From contig OU452199.1 of the NCBI GenBank assembly GCA_911728435.2, positions 16,378,860-16,442,859 of the forward strand: 64,000 nt of DNA. The letters are read 5' to 3'. Positions 45,801-56,278 of this stretch are shown one piece after another (position 1 is the first letter of the stretch; each line of letters begins with the position of its first letter). Source of the DNA: Apoderus coryli. Its lineage: Eukaryota > Arthropoda > Insecta > Coleoptera > Attelabidae. The notes beneath the pieces were generated by a model, which worked only from the letters and a program-made list of their open reading frames with translations, had not been told where the DNA came from and ran no database searches. The position numbers were made by a program, and so were the translations under genes.

Positions 45801-46660
45801 TTTTCCAGTCCAAAAGAGAGTATAGCCACCACCACGTTCTTTCAATTGACCTTCACCTGATCTTCTGGTTTCACTTAATGCAACAATGTCTGAATAGCTT
45901 TAGTTTACGGGCTATAATTGCCGTACGTCATTCTGATCTATTACTGGTGTTAGTATACATGAGTGTCCGGACGTTCCATGACACGAAGTTCAAATGTTTA
46001 TCTGTATTATTATTATTATTATTTCAACCACAAATGTTACACCCTCTGAACGTGGTTATCCAGTCAGGCGGATGAGGGACTGACTATGTTTAGGGCCCCT
46101 TTTATAGCCCCCTCTCATGCGGGGTAAACAGAGTGGACCCTAAAAAGGACTGCTCAGTCACAAGTACAGGACACGAGCAGCTCCACAGTTGCAAATCCTG
46201 AAGCAGAACGGGCATCACAGACTCGCTGTTTACGTACCGGTTTGTCACTAGGAGTCCGTCGCGACTCCCCGATGGCCGCAGTGCTTTTGATAGTGACGCT
46301 TGGACTTCTCCTTTGTTGGAATACGCGTGTGCGTGAGATTTTTTAACGTGGTAATGCTGCTGCACATCAGAAATCACACGACCCCTGACAGAAACTGAAG
46401 TCCGACCCAATGGCGTAGTGTTTATGACGATTGGAGACTCCAGCACTGCTACAATCTGTTGCTGGGGTGTCAATGGATGTGTGAGTAAGATGGTGAGTTC
46501 GAACGCTGGACAACGCTCAAGGGTATGGGATGGAAGCCCTCTGGTGCGACGTATAACGAAATCAAAGTCGTCAATTTAGTTGTCGCACTGTTGCGGCTAC
46601 AGGCAGTACGGCTCGCCAAGATTGCCGTAGCAGAGAAGTCATTCTCTGGCCTGACTGCCT
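42889..46660 (-). mobile_element. Decayed non-LTR retrotransposon (endonuclease plus RT)
   Basis: Minus strand, from 5' (high coordinates). An AP-type endonuclease piece lies at 45342-45581 with [15 protein letters not shown] and [13 protein letters not shown] pieces lie at 44336-44569 (NYRGISLFSSAGKVLARILY, ETQCGFIPNRGTAD), 44179-44323 (GVKQGCVIAPT) and 43715-43942 (ELQYADDKVVLGDTEEDL). All are broken by stops and frameshifts, so it is inactive. The 3' end closely matches that of the fragment at 14050, so the two are one family. About 205 bp of the YADD region is duplicated in tandem (43730-43937 and 43938-44143). Clade not assigned. Confidence 0.85.
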
Positions 46661-47053
46661 ATATATTATATATATGAAATATAAATGCATGCAAATATTA
46701 TCTCTCAGTGGAACTTAAGCGGAAAATTGAAACATAACATCTATATTATAGTTACTTACATCTGTATTAAAGATAAATATTTGTGTTATATTGCATGGTA
46801 GCCTGTTATAACCTTTACATTCATTGTTCTTGCTGAGTCATAGGAACGATAAAGAATCTACCACACTCAGAAAATATCGATACCTATCGCAAGTTACCAA
46901 ATAACTTAAATATTATTATTATATTATTTTATATTATATAATTTTTTGTACCCCATATAATAAAACTTAAGATCTATTTACTATCACCCATACGAACTTA
47001 TGGTGAAGTGGAATATTTTACTGATAGTTTAATCTGGAACATGTCAATTTTAG

Positions 47054-47203
47054 TACATTCTAGGTTGAGTGGCGTTGATCCGATAGATTTTGTTCCGACC
47101 ATTAACGAAAAATCCACAAGTCCTATAGTAACAAAACCGCCAAAGATACTTGTGTCTTGTCCGGGTGGTTATGGAATTGAGAAAGAGAAGCAAAGTGTTT
47201 GCG
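47054..47203 (+). CDS. Giant mucin-like membrane protein, exon 14 (cysteine-rich, first part)
   Basis: A 150-nt exon, phase 1 on both sides, between caattttag and TGC G|GTATGT. It encodes a Pro/Thr/Ile linker and then LVSCPGGYGIEKEKQSVC, the first disulphide unit of a TNFR/ephrin-receptor-like cysteine-rich region. Confidence 0.7.
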
Positions 47204-47934
47204 GTATGTATGTAAATTTGTAAAACACTAACCGAAAATCGAACCGAGAGATTCGTAACTATGCATGTATCAAGGAACACAAAATATTGCACCGTAAACC
47301 ATCACATCAACTTTCGTTCTTAAATTATTTATACCTTTTTAACAGACAAGCAAAGCTTTTTTGTGTTGAATCTACATGATTTGTTTTAGGTAAAGACTCC
47401 TAATAAACCTATTTTCACTCTTCACACTGTGGTCGCTGGTATTAATATACCTAATTTATATCAGCATCAACCGAAAACTATCTTAAGATACCTGTTCTAG
47501 TTCATTCATTAAAATTCATCAAACAATTGAGTTTAGTTAATAGTTAATAAACTAACATGGCAAAATGACATCTAAAGTTCTATAACACAATTTCTACTAT
47601 AAGTTGATGTTATTTATTTATTAGGCAGGGGCACATTCCGTAGATGATGAGGGGAATTTGGATAAAACGCAGGTATTCTCTCCTATATGAAAGCAATGGA
47701 CCAATCATTTTCAATTTTCATGTTGTACAAAATAATTTTTCCTCGATTAGAAGCCGTCTTGAATAAAAGAATTACCTACTTTTAATAGATGTTATGAATA
47801 CGTTTGTTGTTATAACGTAAAAAATCATCCCCCGAATCAATATTTTACAGAAATGTGAAATTAAACTGAATAGCTAATCCTTTACAGCGCTTATAAGTAA
47901 TAATTGTAATATTTGGAATTTCTGCCAATTCTAG

Positions 47935-48080
47935 TGATATGTCCAAAACAAACATTTAGCCCAGAAGGTGAAGCTTATTGCAAAATATGTCCAGCAGGAC
48001 AATATCAGCCAAAAAGTGCATCGATAACATGTGTCCCTTGTTCATCGCCGGTGGACGACAAAATGTGCCTAAGGATGTTA
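47935..48080 (+). CDS. Giant mucin-like membrane protein, exon 15 (ephrin-receptor-like/GCC2-GCC3 module)
   Basis: Between aattctag and TTA|GTAAGT; phase 1 in, phase 0 out. The pattern is CPKQTFSPEGEAYCKICPAG, then QYQP, ITCVPC and a last Cys. This is the ephrin-receptor-like module (Pfam Ephrin_rec_like / GCC2_GCC3 type): C-P-x3-[FY]-S-x9-C-x2-C-P-x-G-x-Y. In other receptors it sits just outside the membrane, as here. Confidence 0.8.
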
Positions 48081-48193
48081 GTAAGTATTTTATTTTAAAC
48101 ATAAGTACTACCGAGATTGAATGTGATTAGGTCTTGGATATAGATTTTGCACCTTAATGTATTCTTACCTAAGTATATTTTCTTTGATTCCAG

Positions 48194-48321
48194 TATTCCA
48201 ATACACATGTATTTAAACTCTATGTGGGTGTAGCATTTGGAATCATCATTCTTATCATTGCTGCAATATTATTTTGGACAAATTCAACAGAGGATGAAAG
48301 CGGTGCGCCAAGAACAACTAG
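48194..48321 (+). CDS. Giant mucin-like membrane protein, exon 16 (transmembrane helix)
   Basis: Between gattccag and ACT AG|GTAATG; phase 0 in, phase 2 out. LYVGVAFGIIILIIAAILFW is a clear single-pass transmembrane helix, followed by a hydrophilic NSTEDESGAPRTT stretch. This makes the protein type I, with a very long extracellular part. Confidence 0.85.
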
Positions 48322-50259
48322 GTAATGAGTCATTAGCAATGACATGCATTTATTTCAATCAACATGATATTTATCAGTTTCCGGCAATCATAATAGACAT
48401 TTCGGCAGGCTTCACATCGTACATCGTTATTATCTAACACAACACGTTTAACCGCCCATATCGCCAAACTCTGTACCTCAAAGAAGTTTGATTATTCTTA
48501 AATCACATGAGTATTGATATAGGTACTTATGCCATTTCAATCTAAATTTAATAAGATTTGTTTAAACTAAAATGATCAACCAATCATTATCATAATTAAG
48601 ATTAGGTACTGTTTCATAGGTAGACAGTCAAATATCATAATAACGTAGACTGCGTCAAAAATGCTTATAATTATTATTGAGTAGCTGTAAGCTAGACTTC
48701 GCCTTTTAATTCAATGTATATTTTTATTTGTGTTTAATAAAGTCATTATTGGTATAATTATTGCAAGAAGTTTACCTAAAAAATATCACCTGAAAATCAA
48801 AATACAAACAACCATAACCTAACATCTTATCAGTTTATTGTCATCGAATCGAGAAAGATAAAAAAAAACTCACGCGCGCATTGAATAGAATGAGACAGAA
48901 TGTTCATAGAAACAGCTTGTTTGTTGTCTTTAACACCTTAGTCGAATTTTCGCCATTCACCGATTATAACCGGTTATAAATGGTTTAACTTTTTGCATTC
49001 ACGCGACCCCGGTTATTGCCGGTTTTCCTATGATGACGTCACGGAAAAGCCCTTCATTACGTCATAGTTTTTTCGCGGTTTAACCAAAAGTAACCTTGCC
49101 AATGAGCTGCGTTATTATCGGTCCATTCAAATATCTACTATACATAACCTAAAGAAAGTTAAATTACTAATCTGTTTTTTGTTAAGTTTCTTTTTCCATT
49201 CGAAATAATTGGAAAAAATGATAAATATCGTAATTTATTAGCCACTCTTCCTTTATTATTCTCGTGACTGAATTACTTTTCATAAACAATAACACATTTT
49301 CGATATGCAAATTTTCAAAACTTGTTTAAAATAATTGTCTCTTTACTATAAAAAAATAAGTCCATTGATGATGCGAGCATTATTAATAGTTCCTCATTCA
49401 TTTTTAACTTTTCTGTATATAGATAGTAAATAATTTGTAACCGCATTACCACAGAACAAATTTTGTTTATAATCTTTTACTTAACGAAAGAACCTCATAA
49501 GGTACATAAAATGTTAAATAAATAGATAAAATCACACCGGTTACTTCTCGCTCATTTACGCGCGCTAGAAGCGGTTTGATTCGGTTGTGATGAAGGGCCA
49601 AAACCAAGGGCAACTGTCATCATAACCGCGGTTATAATCTTTGTAAATAAAGACTTTTCGAAAAATCACAATTTAGGTTTTTTTCATGATTAAACGTCCC
49701 CAACGCTCACCTATTTTAGGAACACCTTGTATATTCTTATAAGAATATAATATTATGTAGTAATTGAGTACCTACTTTAATACATTGATAGAGCGTTCGC
49801 TTTGCATGCGGAAGGTTATGGCTTCGAATCCCAGCTCTGGCAATATTTCTTGTTTAATTTTTGAATAAAGTAGTTAGTTTATTGTTACGTTAGTTTATTG
49901 GAAATAATACAATTATTATAATAATAATTATTATTAATATGTTTCGTTACGCAGGTCATATATTTTTGATTATATTATATTATGTCGGGAAAGTTCTGGG
50001 GCGACACAACCGATGTTTTAATGTTGTTATAGGCATATTGTCAAAAATGCGATTTGTGTATAGAAAATAATGAACAGTTTTGTTAAGATTTATTTGTTGT
50101 TCGAAAAATGCCTTCTCTTTCTAGAAATAAAATTTAAAAAATAAAAAGAAAGAGGAATCTGATAAACTGAATGTGCTGAATACTCAATTTAGTACTTAGA
50201 TATTCTCTGAAGTATACTACAAATAGGTAGTCTCATTTTAACACAGATTTTTTTTAAAG
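48322..50259 (+). other. Intron 16 of the giant gene, rich in CCGGTT-type motifs
   Basis: Holds a perfect 16-bp palindrome TTATAACCGGTTATAA (48964-48979), further CCGGTT strings (about 49010, 49020, 49534) and a 14-bp palindrome ATAACCGCGGTTAT (about 49625), then a tRNA-like fragment. No coding sequence seen. Confidence 0.55.
49786..49842 (+). repeat. tRNA-Ala-like fragment (3' three quarters), SINE head or tRNA relic
   Basis: Starts in the D-arm (tgatagagcg), then an anticodon arm with loop ctttgcatg (anticodon TGC, Ala), a variable region, and a T-arm with cttcgaatccca close to a B-box (a C replaces the usual G). The 5' acceptor strand and the start of the D-arm are missing, so it is not a functional tRNA gene. 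Insect SINEs often begin with such a tRNA-derived head. Confidence 0.5.
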
Positions 50260-50413
50260 GTATTTTGAAGGTTCATTAAGACATAGAGCAATGTTAGCTA
50301 AAAGAAATACTGACGTTGAAAAAGGAGAAACACAACCATTATTAGTTGACAAAAATGCAGTGAAACGTGTTAAAAGTCCAACACCACCTCAAGTGCCACC
50401 ACCAGACTTTTAG
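50260..50413 (+). CDS. Giant mucin-like membrane protein, last exon (cytoplasmic tail, stop)
   Basis: Starts after ttttaaag, completing an Arg codon, and encodes about 50 residues: YFEGSLRHRAMLAKRN, ETQPLLVDKNAVKRV and a Pro-rich C-terminus PTPPQVPPPDF before TAG at 50411. The basic membrane-proximal part fits the positive-inside rule. The ETQPLL string resembles an acidic dileucine sorting signal ([DE]xxxL[LI]), and the Pro-rich end could bind SH3 or WW domains; both are inferences. Confidence 0.8.
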
Positions 50414-52872
50414 TAATTCGGATAATTTTTTTAAAAGTACTATACATTTTTTTTTATTTATTTTTAAGGTCTACATGTTATCTATGTATATTTTTTCAAC
50501 TGTATATTCTAATAAAGAAATATGCTTAGTTTATTTTATTACTTTTGAAGACTTGTACCGAAAACAAGAAAACTGATATACCTAGTTGATGAAAGAAAAA
50601 GATCCAATGTAGGAAAGAGTTGCATCTGAATAGGCACACTCTGGATACATGCCACGAACATGAAATATGGAAGCAGTGTTATGTACGGGAAAATGGAAGA
50701 GTACTCCATAGGTCCATAGGGAAGTGTTAATTAAGACAAAATATGTCAAGAGACCTATCTTTAACAGAGATATAGAGCAGGAAGAATGAGCTTGACACAT
50801 GCGCGAACTGATAATATAGTAGGCCGCCATGTTCCGCCATTGACAGTGCCGTATCGGGTGGAAATTAAGTAGGAAAAAAAAGTTTTTATGAAAATATTTA
50901 CAGTTTTGTTGAATTTTTCATGGTGCTTGTGGTGTAAGCTTTTTATTTTCTAACTGTCTAACCTCTAACTGTGGATAGTTGTAAGTAGTTCTTTGTACAA
51001 TTCTACAAAAAAAGAATAAAACTGGAAAAGAAATAAACCTATACATAAATTAGGTAAGTACCTATAACTTGAAGCAATTCTTCGCGACGCGTTTTTCTCC
51101 TGTCCGTGCTTGTTCCTGAATTGTCCAGTTGGATTTCTGAACTAAAATGAAATGCGCGGTGCGTTTAGAATACCCTGTAAGTACCTATCCTTCATTAAAA
51201 AAAGCAATTACAACAATAATGGTATGTTAAACAAATTTTATTAATAAACCTTTGTTTCCCAATTCTTACTCCTTCTTCAGAACGTAAGCTGGTGCTATCG
51301 ATGAGGATGCATCAGTTGGAATCAGAGTTTTTAGTTGCCCTGGTTCCGTTCACTGTTTTATTCCAGAAGTACTTGAAATTGTCGGTCATGGTAATTCTGA
51401 AGAAACTTGAAGTTGTACACGAACAGAGTTTTTCTTCAACGTACACCTTCCAGGAAAATTCAGAAAATCCTCAGTTTTAAATTGGTTGGGGCACACTAAC
51501 TTAAATACCTTCCACACCCAATTCTGGCTGGATTCCCAACGTAGTCAGCCTTATATATGTTGTAAATTTTCATCTTTTGGAATTCTACAAAATTATTATA
51601 AAAAGTATAATTTGTATAAATGCCTCATTTCATATCAATACAAGCCTTAGAAATTGAAATAATTAGTATTTTATCAATAAATATTAAAGTTTATTACCTA
51701 TCCCCCTAGAATTGAATACACGATACTGCATTTTTATGGTAAACTATTATTTACCGCTGAAATGAAATTCCTTTTTGCATACGTTTTTTATAGTTTTAGC
51801 ACGATTTTACACATGCCAGTGTTTATAAAACTTAAACAGAAAATATTGGTAAAACTAAATAATTATTATAAATACAAACATTTTGCCGCTGCCAACATAA
51901 AACAGCGGCCTCTTATTGGCCTGAATTTAAAATTCCCGCTTTAATAGACGAATCGTAGTTTAACATTTTGTTTTCCCACAGAACAATAGAGAACATGGTG
52001 GCGCCCATTTCATCCCTCGAATATCGTTTGCGCACTCGTCGAATCTCATTGTTGCTCTTCTATATCTCTGATCTATAACTGTTTGAATAAAAAAAAAATT
52101 ATTTTCCGTTTTTTGGCTAAAAACCTGTCTGCGGAAAAAATTGTAATTATCCGTTGATTGAAAAGACAAAAAAAAATGTTGAAATTTCGGCAGTAACTTA
52201 ACGATGCCTTAGAAAATTCAACTGCATTGACTCGTTATTATTGTCTCACCCAGTTCACAAATTACAGTAATATACATGTTTGAGAGGTTCGTGGCGTGTG
52301 GCGTAGAGGGTATTGGATCACTGTGCAGTATTTTTTTTGCGTGAAACCGCACAGATGGTTCGATGATCGATTCCTCGGTAGTCATTGTTCGCAACCAATG
52401 AAACGAGGCATACGTTCAGTCTTGCATCGTGCCTTGCCTCCTTCCCGTTCTGTTTGTGTTCAAATGAATACTCGCCTTAACGCTAGCATCTCACAGAAGA
52501 AGAGAAAATTAAACATTTTGTTTAAGGTTAGATTTATTTGGTGGTGTTGAGTAATAATAATAACACAAAACAAGGGGTATGTTTTGTGAATAATAATTAA
52601 TAATATGTCTATGGTGGAGTGTTATTGATGTATACAAAATATTATTTTCTATTGAAATCATTGTGTTTGTGCACCTGTGATATTGTGTAAAATTAATAGA
52701 AAGATATTATTCTAAATGCTACGAGACATCTGACAAAATATTGTAGCACTGACTTAGTATAGTATAATTCTACGAATTATGTGATTTTTAGAGAAACTTT
52801 AGAAGGGGCATAATATTGTGAGTGAGGTGTACTTAAATAAAGTGTGAAAAGAATTCTTAAATATTCCATAAA
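50414..52872. other. Spacer between giant gene and FAM50, no gene seen
   Basis: The first 100 bases are the 3' UTR of the giant gene. The FAM50 promoter and 5' UTR must lie towards the right end. Short open frames here look random. Nothing else recognised. Confidence 0.5.
50511..50516 (+). terminator. Poly(A) signal AATAAA of the giant gene
   Basis: Canonical hexamer 98 bases after the stop codon of the last exon. Confidence 0.6.
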
Positions 52873-53052
52873 ATGGCTCATTATAAAGGTGCTGCCAGCG
52901 AAGCTGGTAGAGCCATGCAGTTGATGAAAAAACGGGAAAAAGAAATGCAGGATTTGGAAATCCGGAAAAAGAAAATTGAAGAGGATTTGAAAATAAACAA
53001 TATTGAAAATAAATTTGCTACCCATTATGATGCAGTTGAACAACAGCTTAAG
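52873..53052 (+). CDS. FAM50: FAM50/XAP5 family nuclear protein, exon 1
   Basis: Begins [20 protein letters not shown], the highly conserved N-terminus of the FAM50/XAP5 family, so the start is secure. These proteins are nuclear and associate with the spliceosome (human FAM50A; established knowledge); plant XAP5 acts in circadian timing and splicing. The six exons together give about 346 residues, normal for the family: a long charged coiled-coil N-terminal half, then the compact conserved XAP5 domain. This exon (60 codons) is the start of the coiled coil and ends CTT AAG|GTAGGA, phase 0. The gene lies in the same orientation as the mucin gene, 2.5 kb downstream. Confidence 0.95.
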
Positions 53053-53119
53053 GTAGGAAGATGTTATAAGTATGTTTATTTCCTGTAAAAATAAAGGATA
53101 CTTATTGTATTTTTTTCAG

Positions 53120-53284
53120 AGTTCAACTATTGGTTTAGTAACTTTAGATGAAATGAAAGCTAAACAAGAAAATATAGTCAAAGAAAGGGAAAAAAAGTTA
53201 GCACAAAAGCAGGCCGAAAAGGAGAGAGAGAAACAAAAACTACTAGAAGCTAAATTAGAGAAAAAGAAGAAACAACAGCAACAA
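53120..53284 (+). CDS. FAM50: FAM50/XAP5, exon 2 (charged coiled coil)
   Basis: Between ttttttcag and CAA|GTAGGT, 55 codons, phase 0 on both sides. It reads [20 protein letters not shown] and a Lys/Glu/Gln-rich helix as in other FAM50 proteins. The intron before it is only 67 nt. Confidence 0.93.
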
Positions 53285-54707
53285 GTAGGTAAATCAACTT
53301 AAAAAATTCTTGATTAAGATTATTAAATAAGGGAATTGGTACTTATGCGTTTAAAGATAAGTAAAGAACAATAAATTTAATTTTTGGTTGTGTGGTCTTC
53401 GAATTATATTATTACTTTTCTTGATTCTCCATAATTAAGCTTCTAACAATATTTTATATTATTAGGTATAGAAAATTCACCTAGTCAGCGGTTATCGATA
53501 TATTTAAGATTGAATAGCACAAAACGCACTCATAAAAACGCTTAATTGTTAAAGTGGTTTTTACGTTCTTGTCAATTGTGTCCCGTCATTTTTGATGATA
53601 GAATTAAGTATTAAAATTTAAGCGAAACTTTGCGCATTTAAATATTAATTATAATACGATGTGGTGATTGAATTAAGTAGAACTCAAAATGACATTAGAT
53701 AATTATTCACTATACCTACTTTTTTCTACGACTGTCTTTAAATGCCTTTATTCTATGTTCAATCATGATTTGAAAATGTAGTACATTGTAATGTTGTTTT
53801 TCATTTACCCGTGCACAATAAATATTTCCCACTAGCTGCCTAACAATCATACTCGTAGGAAATATATGTCATTTCATGTTCGTTGCACAATATACTATTT
53901 CTTAATAAAAGTGTGTAATATTTCTGGTATTATTGATTGAAAAACGCATTCGGTATTGTAATTATTAATATTTTCTTCCTTTATCAAAATATTTCTTGAT
54001 CTAGAATTATGATTCAGAATTTGTGAAGACAATCCGTTTTAAATATTGAATGCTATGCGAATTTTCTCAGGTGTAGGCGTAGAATATTTTTGACACAGAA
54101 TTAGGTAGGTAGGTAACATTAAAAATGAAAACAAATTAATATGGGCTAACACTAGAACGATAAAATGTGGTGAGGAGCCTAAAATTTATCATTAAGTATT
54201 AGGTAAACTCTCAGAATTACTATTGTTAAATATTAAGATTAAAATCAAGTAGGCGTACTCGTATTACTTATGTATTTATTTATCAAATTTAAATACACTC
54301 ATAGACAAAAATATCGAAGATTTTGATAGTTAAGTTCAATGTAAATATTCCTAATTTTCACATTTAGCATTCCTTTTTGTTTTGACACTGTTCCCTTCAT
54401 AAAACTTCTTTTAAGAATTGTAAAATAAACTGTTTTTACTAGTACAAAGTGTTCTTATATTTTAAATTATTTTTTTTACAACGATATTGAGGTAATTTTG
54501 AAATACTTATTCGATATTTTTGTCCATGAGTGTATATAAGTAGGTATGTTACTTCTTAACCCTGTGTATCTATTCTTAGCTTTACAGAATTTTATTGTTT
54601 TGAAATGGTGCAAATAAGCAAATAAAACTAGGGTACCTAACAATGGTGCTTTTATTTTTTTTCTCTATGCAAGCATTTTCTCTTACATATTTATGTCCTT
54701 CTTTTAG
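53285..54707 (+). other. FAM50 intron 2
   Basis: Contains copy 2 of the MITE-like repeat (53718-53930). Otherwise AT-rich with nothing recognised. Confidence 0.6.
53718..53930. repeat. MITE-like repeat, copy 2
   Basis: Shares tttttctacgactgtct, atgttcaatcat.atttgaaa, catactcgtaggaaata and catttcatgttcgttgcaca with 8633-8840. One inverted arm of the other copy has decayed here. Confidence 0.65.
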
Positions 54708-54904
54708 ATAAAAGCACTATCGTTTACATTTGATGAAGAAGAAGATGATGACAACTCACAAGAGGAAGACACAAGTGAGAAAGTTTCTTGGAAGCGAAAA
54801 CCTGAAGACGATGGCAGTAAAAACTGGAAAATGAGAAAAAATCCTGATGTTGACACGAGTTTTCTACCAGATAGAGAGAGGGATGAAGAAGAGAAAAGGC
54901 TTAG
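54708..54904 (+). CDS. FAM50: FAM50/XAP5, exon 3 (acidic segment)
   Basis: Between tcttttag and CTT AG|GTAAGA, phase 0 in, phase 2 out. It reads [15 protein letters not shown], then [20 protein letters not shown] sequence, the conserved block before the XAP5 domain. Confidence 0.93.
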
Positions 54905-55354
54905 GTAAGACCTGCATTTTTTGTTATTTTACAGGGTGTTAAAGAATGTTGAAGATAATTTAAAGGCAGATTTGACATTAATAATATGAGAAAAAGTTCA
55001 TGTAGACATGGATCCGAAAATGATTTGTTTTTATGCTACAGGATGACTATCTTTATTATTTAAGATTATCGAAAACACGTTGAGATGGGATTTAGTATAG
55101 GGACATATATCGATGAAGATCATATTTACATATATAAAATTGCTTTCTAAAGTACTTACTTCAGTGGGATTCGTACCGGATCTTTTTGTTTAACGCAAAA
55201 ACTGTACCTATGCCAGTTTCTTTTATTCGAAAACTAGTATCCTTCTCTTTTTAAACGCACATACCTATATAATATCCAACAAATAGGAATGACATAAAGT
55301 GCCTAGCGATTTGAATTCATGGTATTTCAGTTAATTTTTAATAAGTTAAACAGT

Positions 55355-55690
55355 AATTCCTATGATGAATTATTTGAAGAAATACCAGACATTCATATTA
55401 TGTATGGAAAAACGAATGGTATTATGGTACGGAGCAAAAAGCCTCTATGCAGTGACATTTTTTGCCTCGTGTAAATAACTTTATAAGCGTTCATAGACGT
55501 TTGAAAGAATCCGGGAAAGTAATAGGTAATTTTGTTGATTGTGGGGTGTCAAGAACTGCTCAAACATTAGAAATCGAGGAAATTGTTCTAAGAAGGGTTA
55601 AACTAGGAAAAGTCACAATGTATGACAAATACTCCACGAGCAGCAGCTCTATCCTTACCATTTGTAAAGAGGACAATTTATCAAATGCGC
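55355..55690 (+). pseudogene. DDE-transposase N-terminal relic (same family as 16009-16470)
   Basis: In FAM50 intron 3. The reading order is DELFEEIPDIHIMYGKTNG, then FISVHRRLKESGKVIG and SRTAQTLEIEEIVLRRV. This matches the helix-turn-helix N-terminus of the transposase family whose central part is preserved at 16009-16470. It is broken by stops and lacks any catalytic part. Confidence 0.5.
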
Positions 55691-56159
55691 AATAGATGTT
55701 CGTGTTAACCAAGAATGCATGTAATATAGAAAGCCGATATTTTGGCCCTGGATAGAGATAACACATTTTTACATTAGACCATTATAATTCGCCCGATTAG
55801 ATTTCACTGACCACCTGACTATTATTTGTGTAAACAAGTATAGTAAAATTATTTTAAGGGACACGAACGTCATCGTCATACGCGAACTATCCCATATTAT
55901 TCTCTTTGTCACTCAAAATGGATAACCCAGTATCGTAGTAGTTTAATAATATACATACGTTAGTGCAAAGTACCTGTCGTAATAAAAATTGTAAAAACTA
56001 AATTATTGATATTTTTGTAATGTTTTAACTTGTGGGACTTTTCAACTATGAATTCCTGGCTTTCTTCAAATAATTCAACTATCGCTGTAGAATACATAAA
56101 CGTTGTAATAAACAACAAATTAGTACGCAATATTTAATAACGCAATTGATTATGTATAG

Positions 56160-56278
56160 GGAAAAGTATCGGTTGGAATGGGTAGAACTTCAGACTAAAC
56201 TTAAGGAAGAAGAAATTGATATAACATTTAGTTACTGGGATGGTTCAGGTCATAGGAGAACAGTCAGAGTAAAGAAAG
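56160..56278 (+). CDS. FAM50: FAM50/XAP5, exon 4 (start of XAP5 domain)
   Basis: Between tgtatag and AAG AAA G|GTAAGA, phase 2 in, phase 1 out. It reads [20 protein letters not shown] and [20 protein letters not shown], the most conserved start of the XAP5 domain. Confidence 0.95.

Larger units (their letters stand above)
40430..47053 (+). other. Intron 13 of the giant gene (6.6 kb)
   Basis: Starts GTATTT and ends caattttag. It contains a perfect hairpin close to the donor, a 32-bp duplication and a large decayed LINE on the minus strand. Elsewhere (40535-42746) AT-rich with nothing recognised. Confidence 0.6.

Noticed and set aside
49786..49842. Functional tRNA-Ala gene
   Set aside because: The 5' acceptor strand and start of the D-arm are missing, and the T-loop/B-box is altered.
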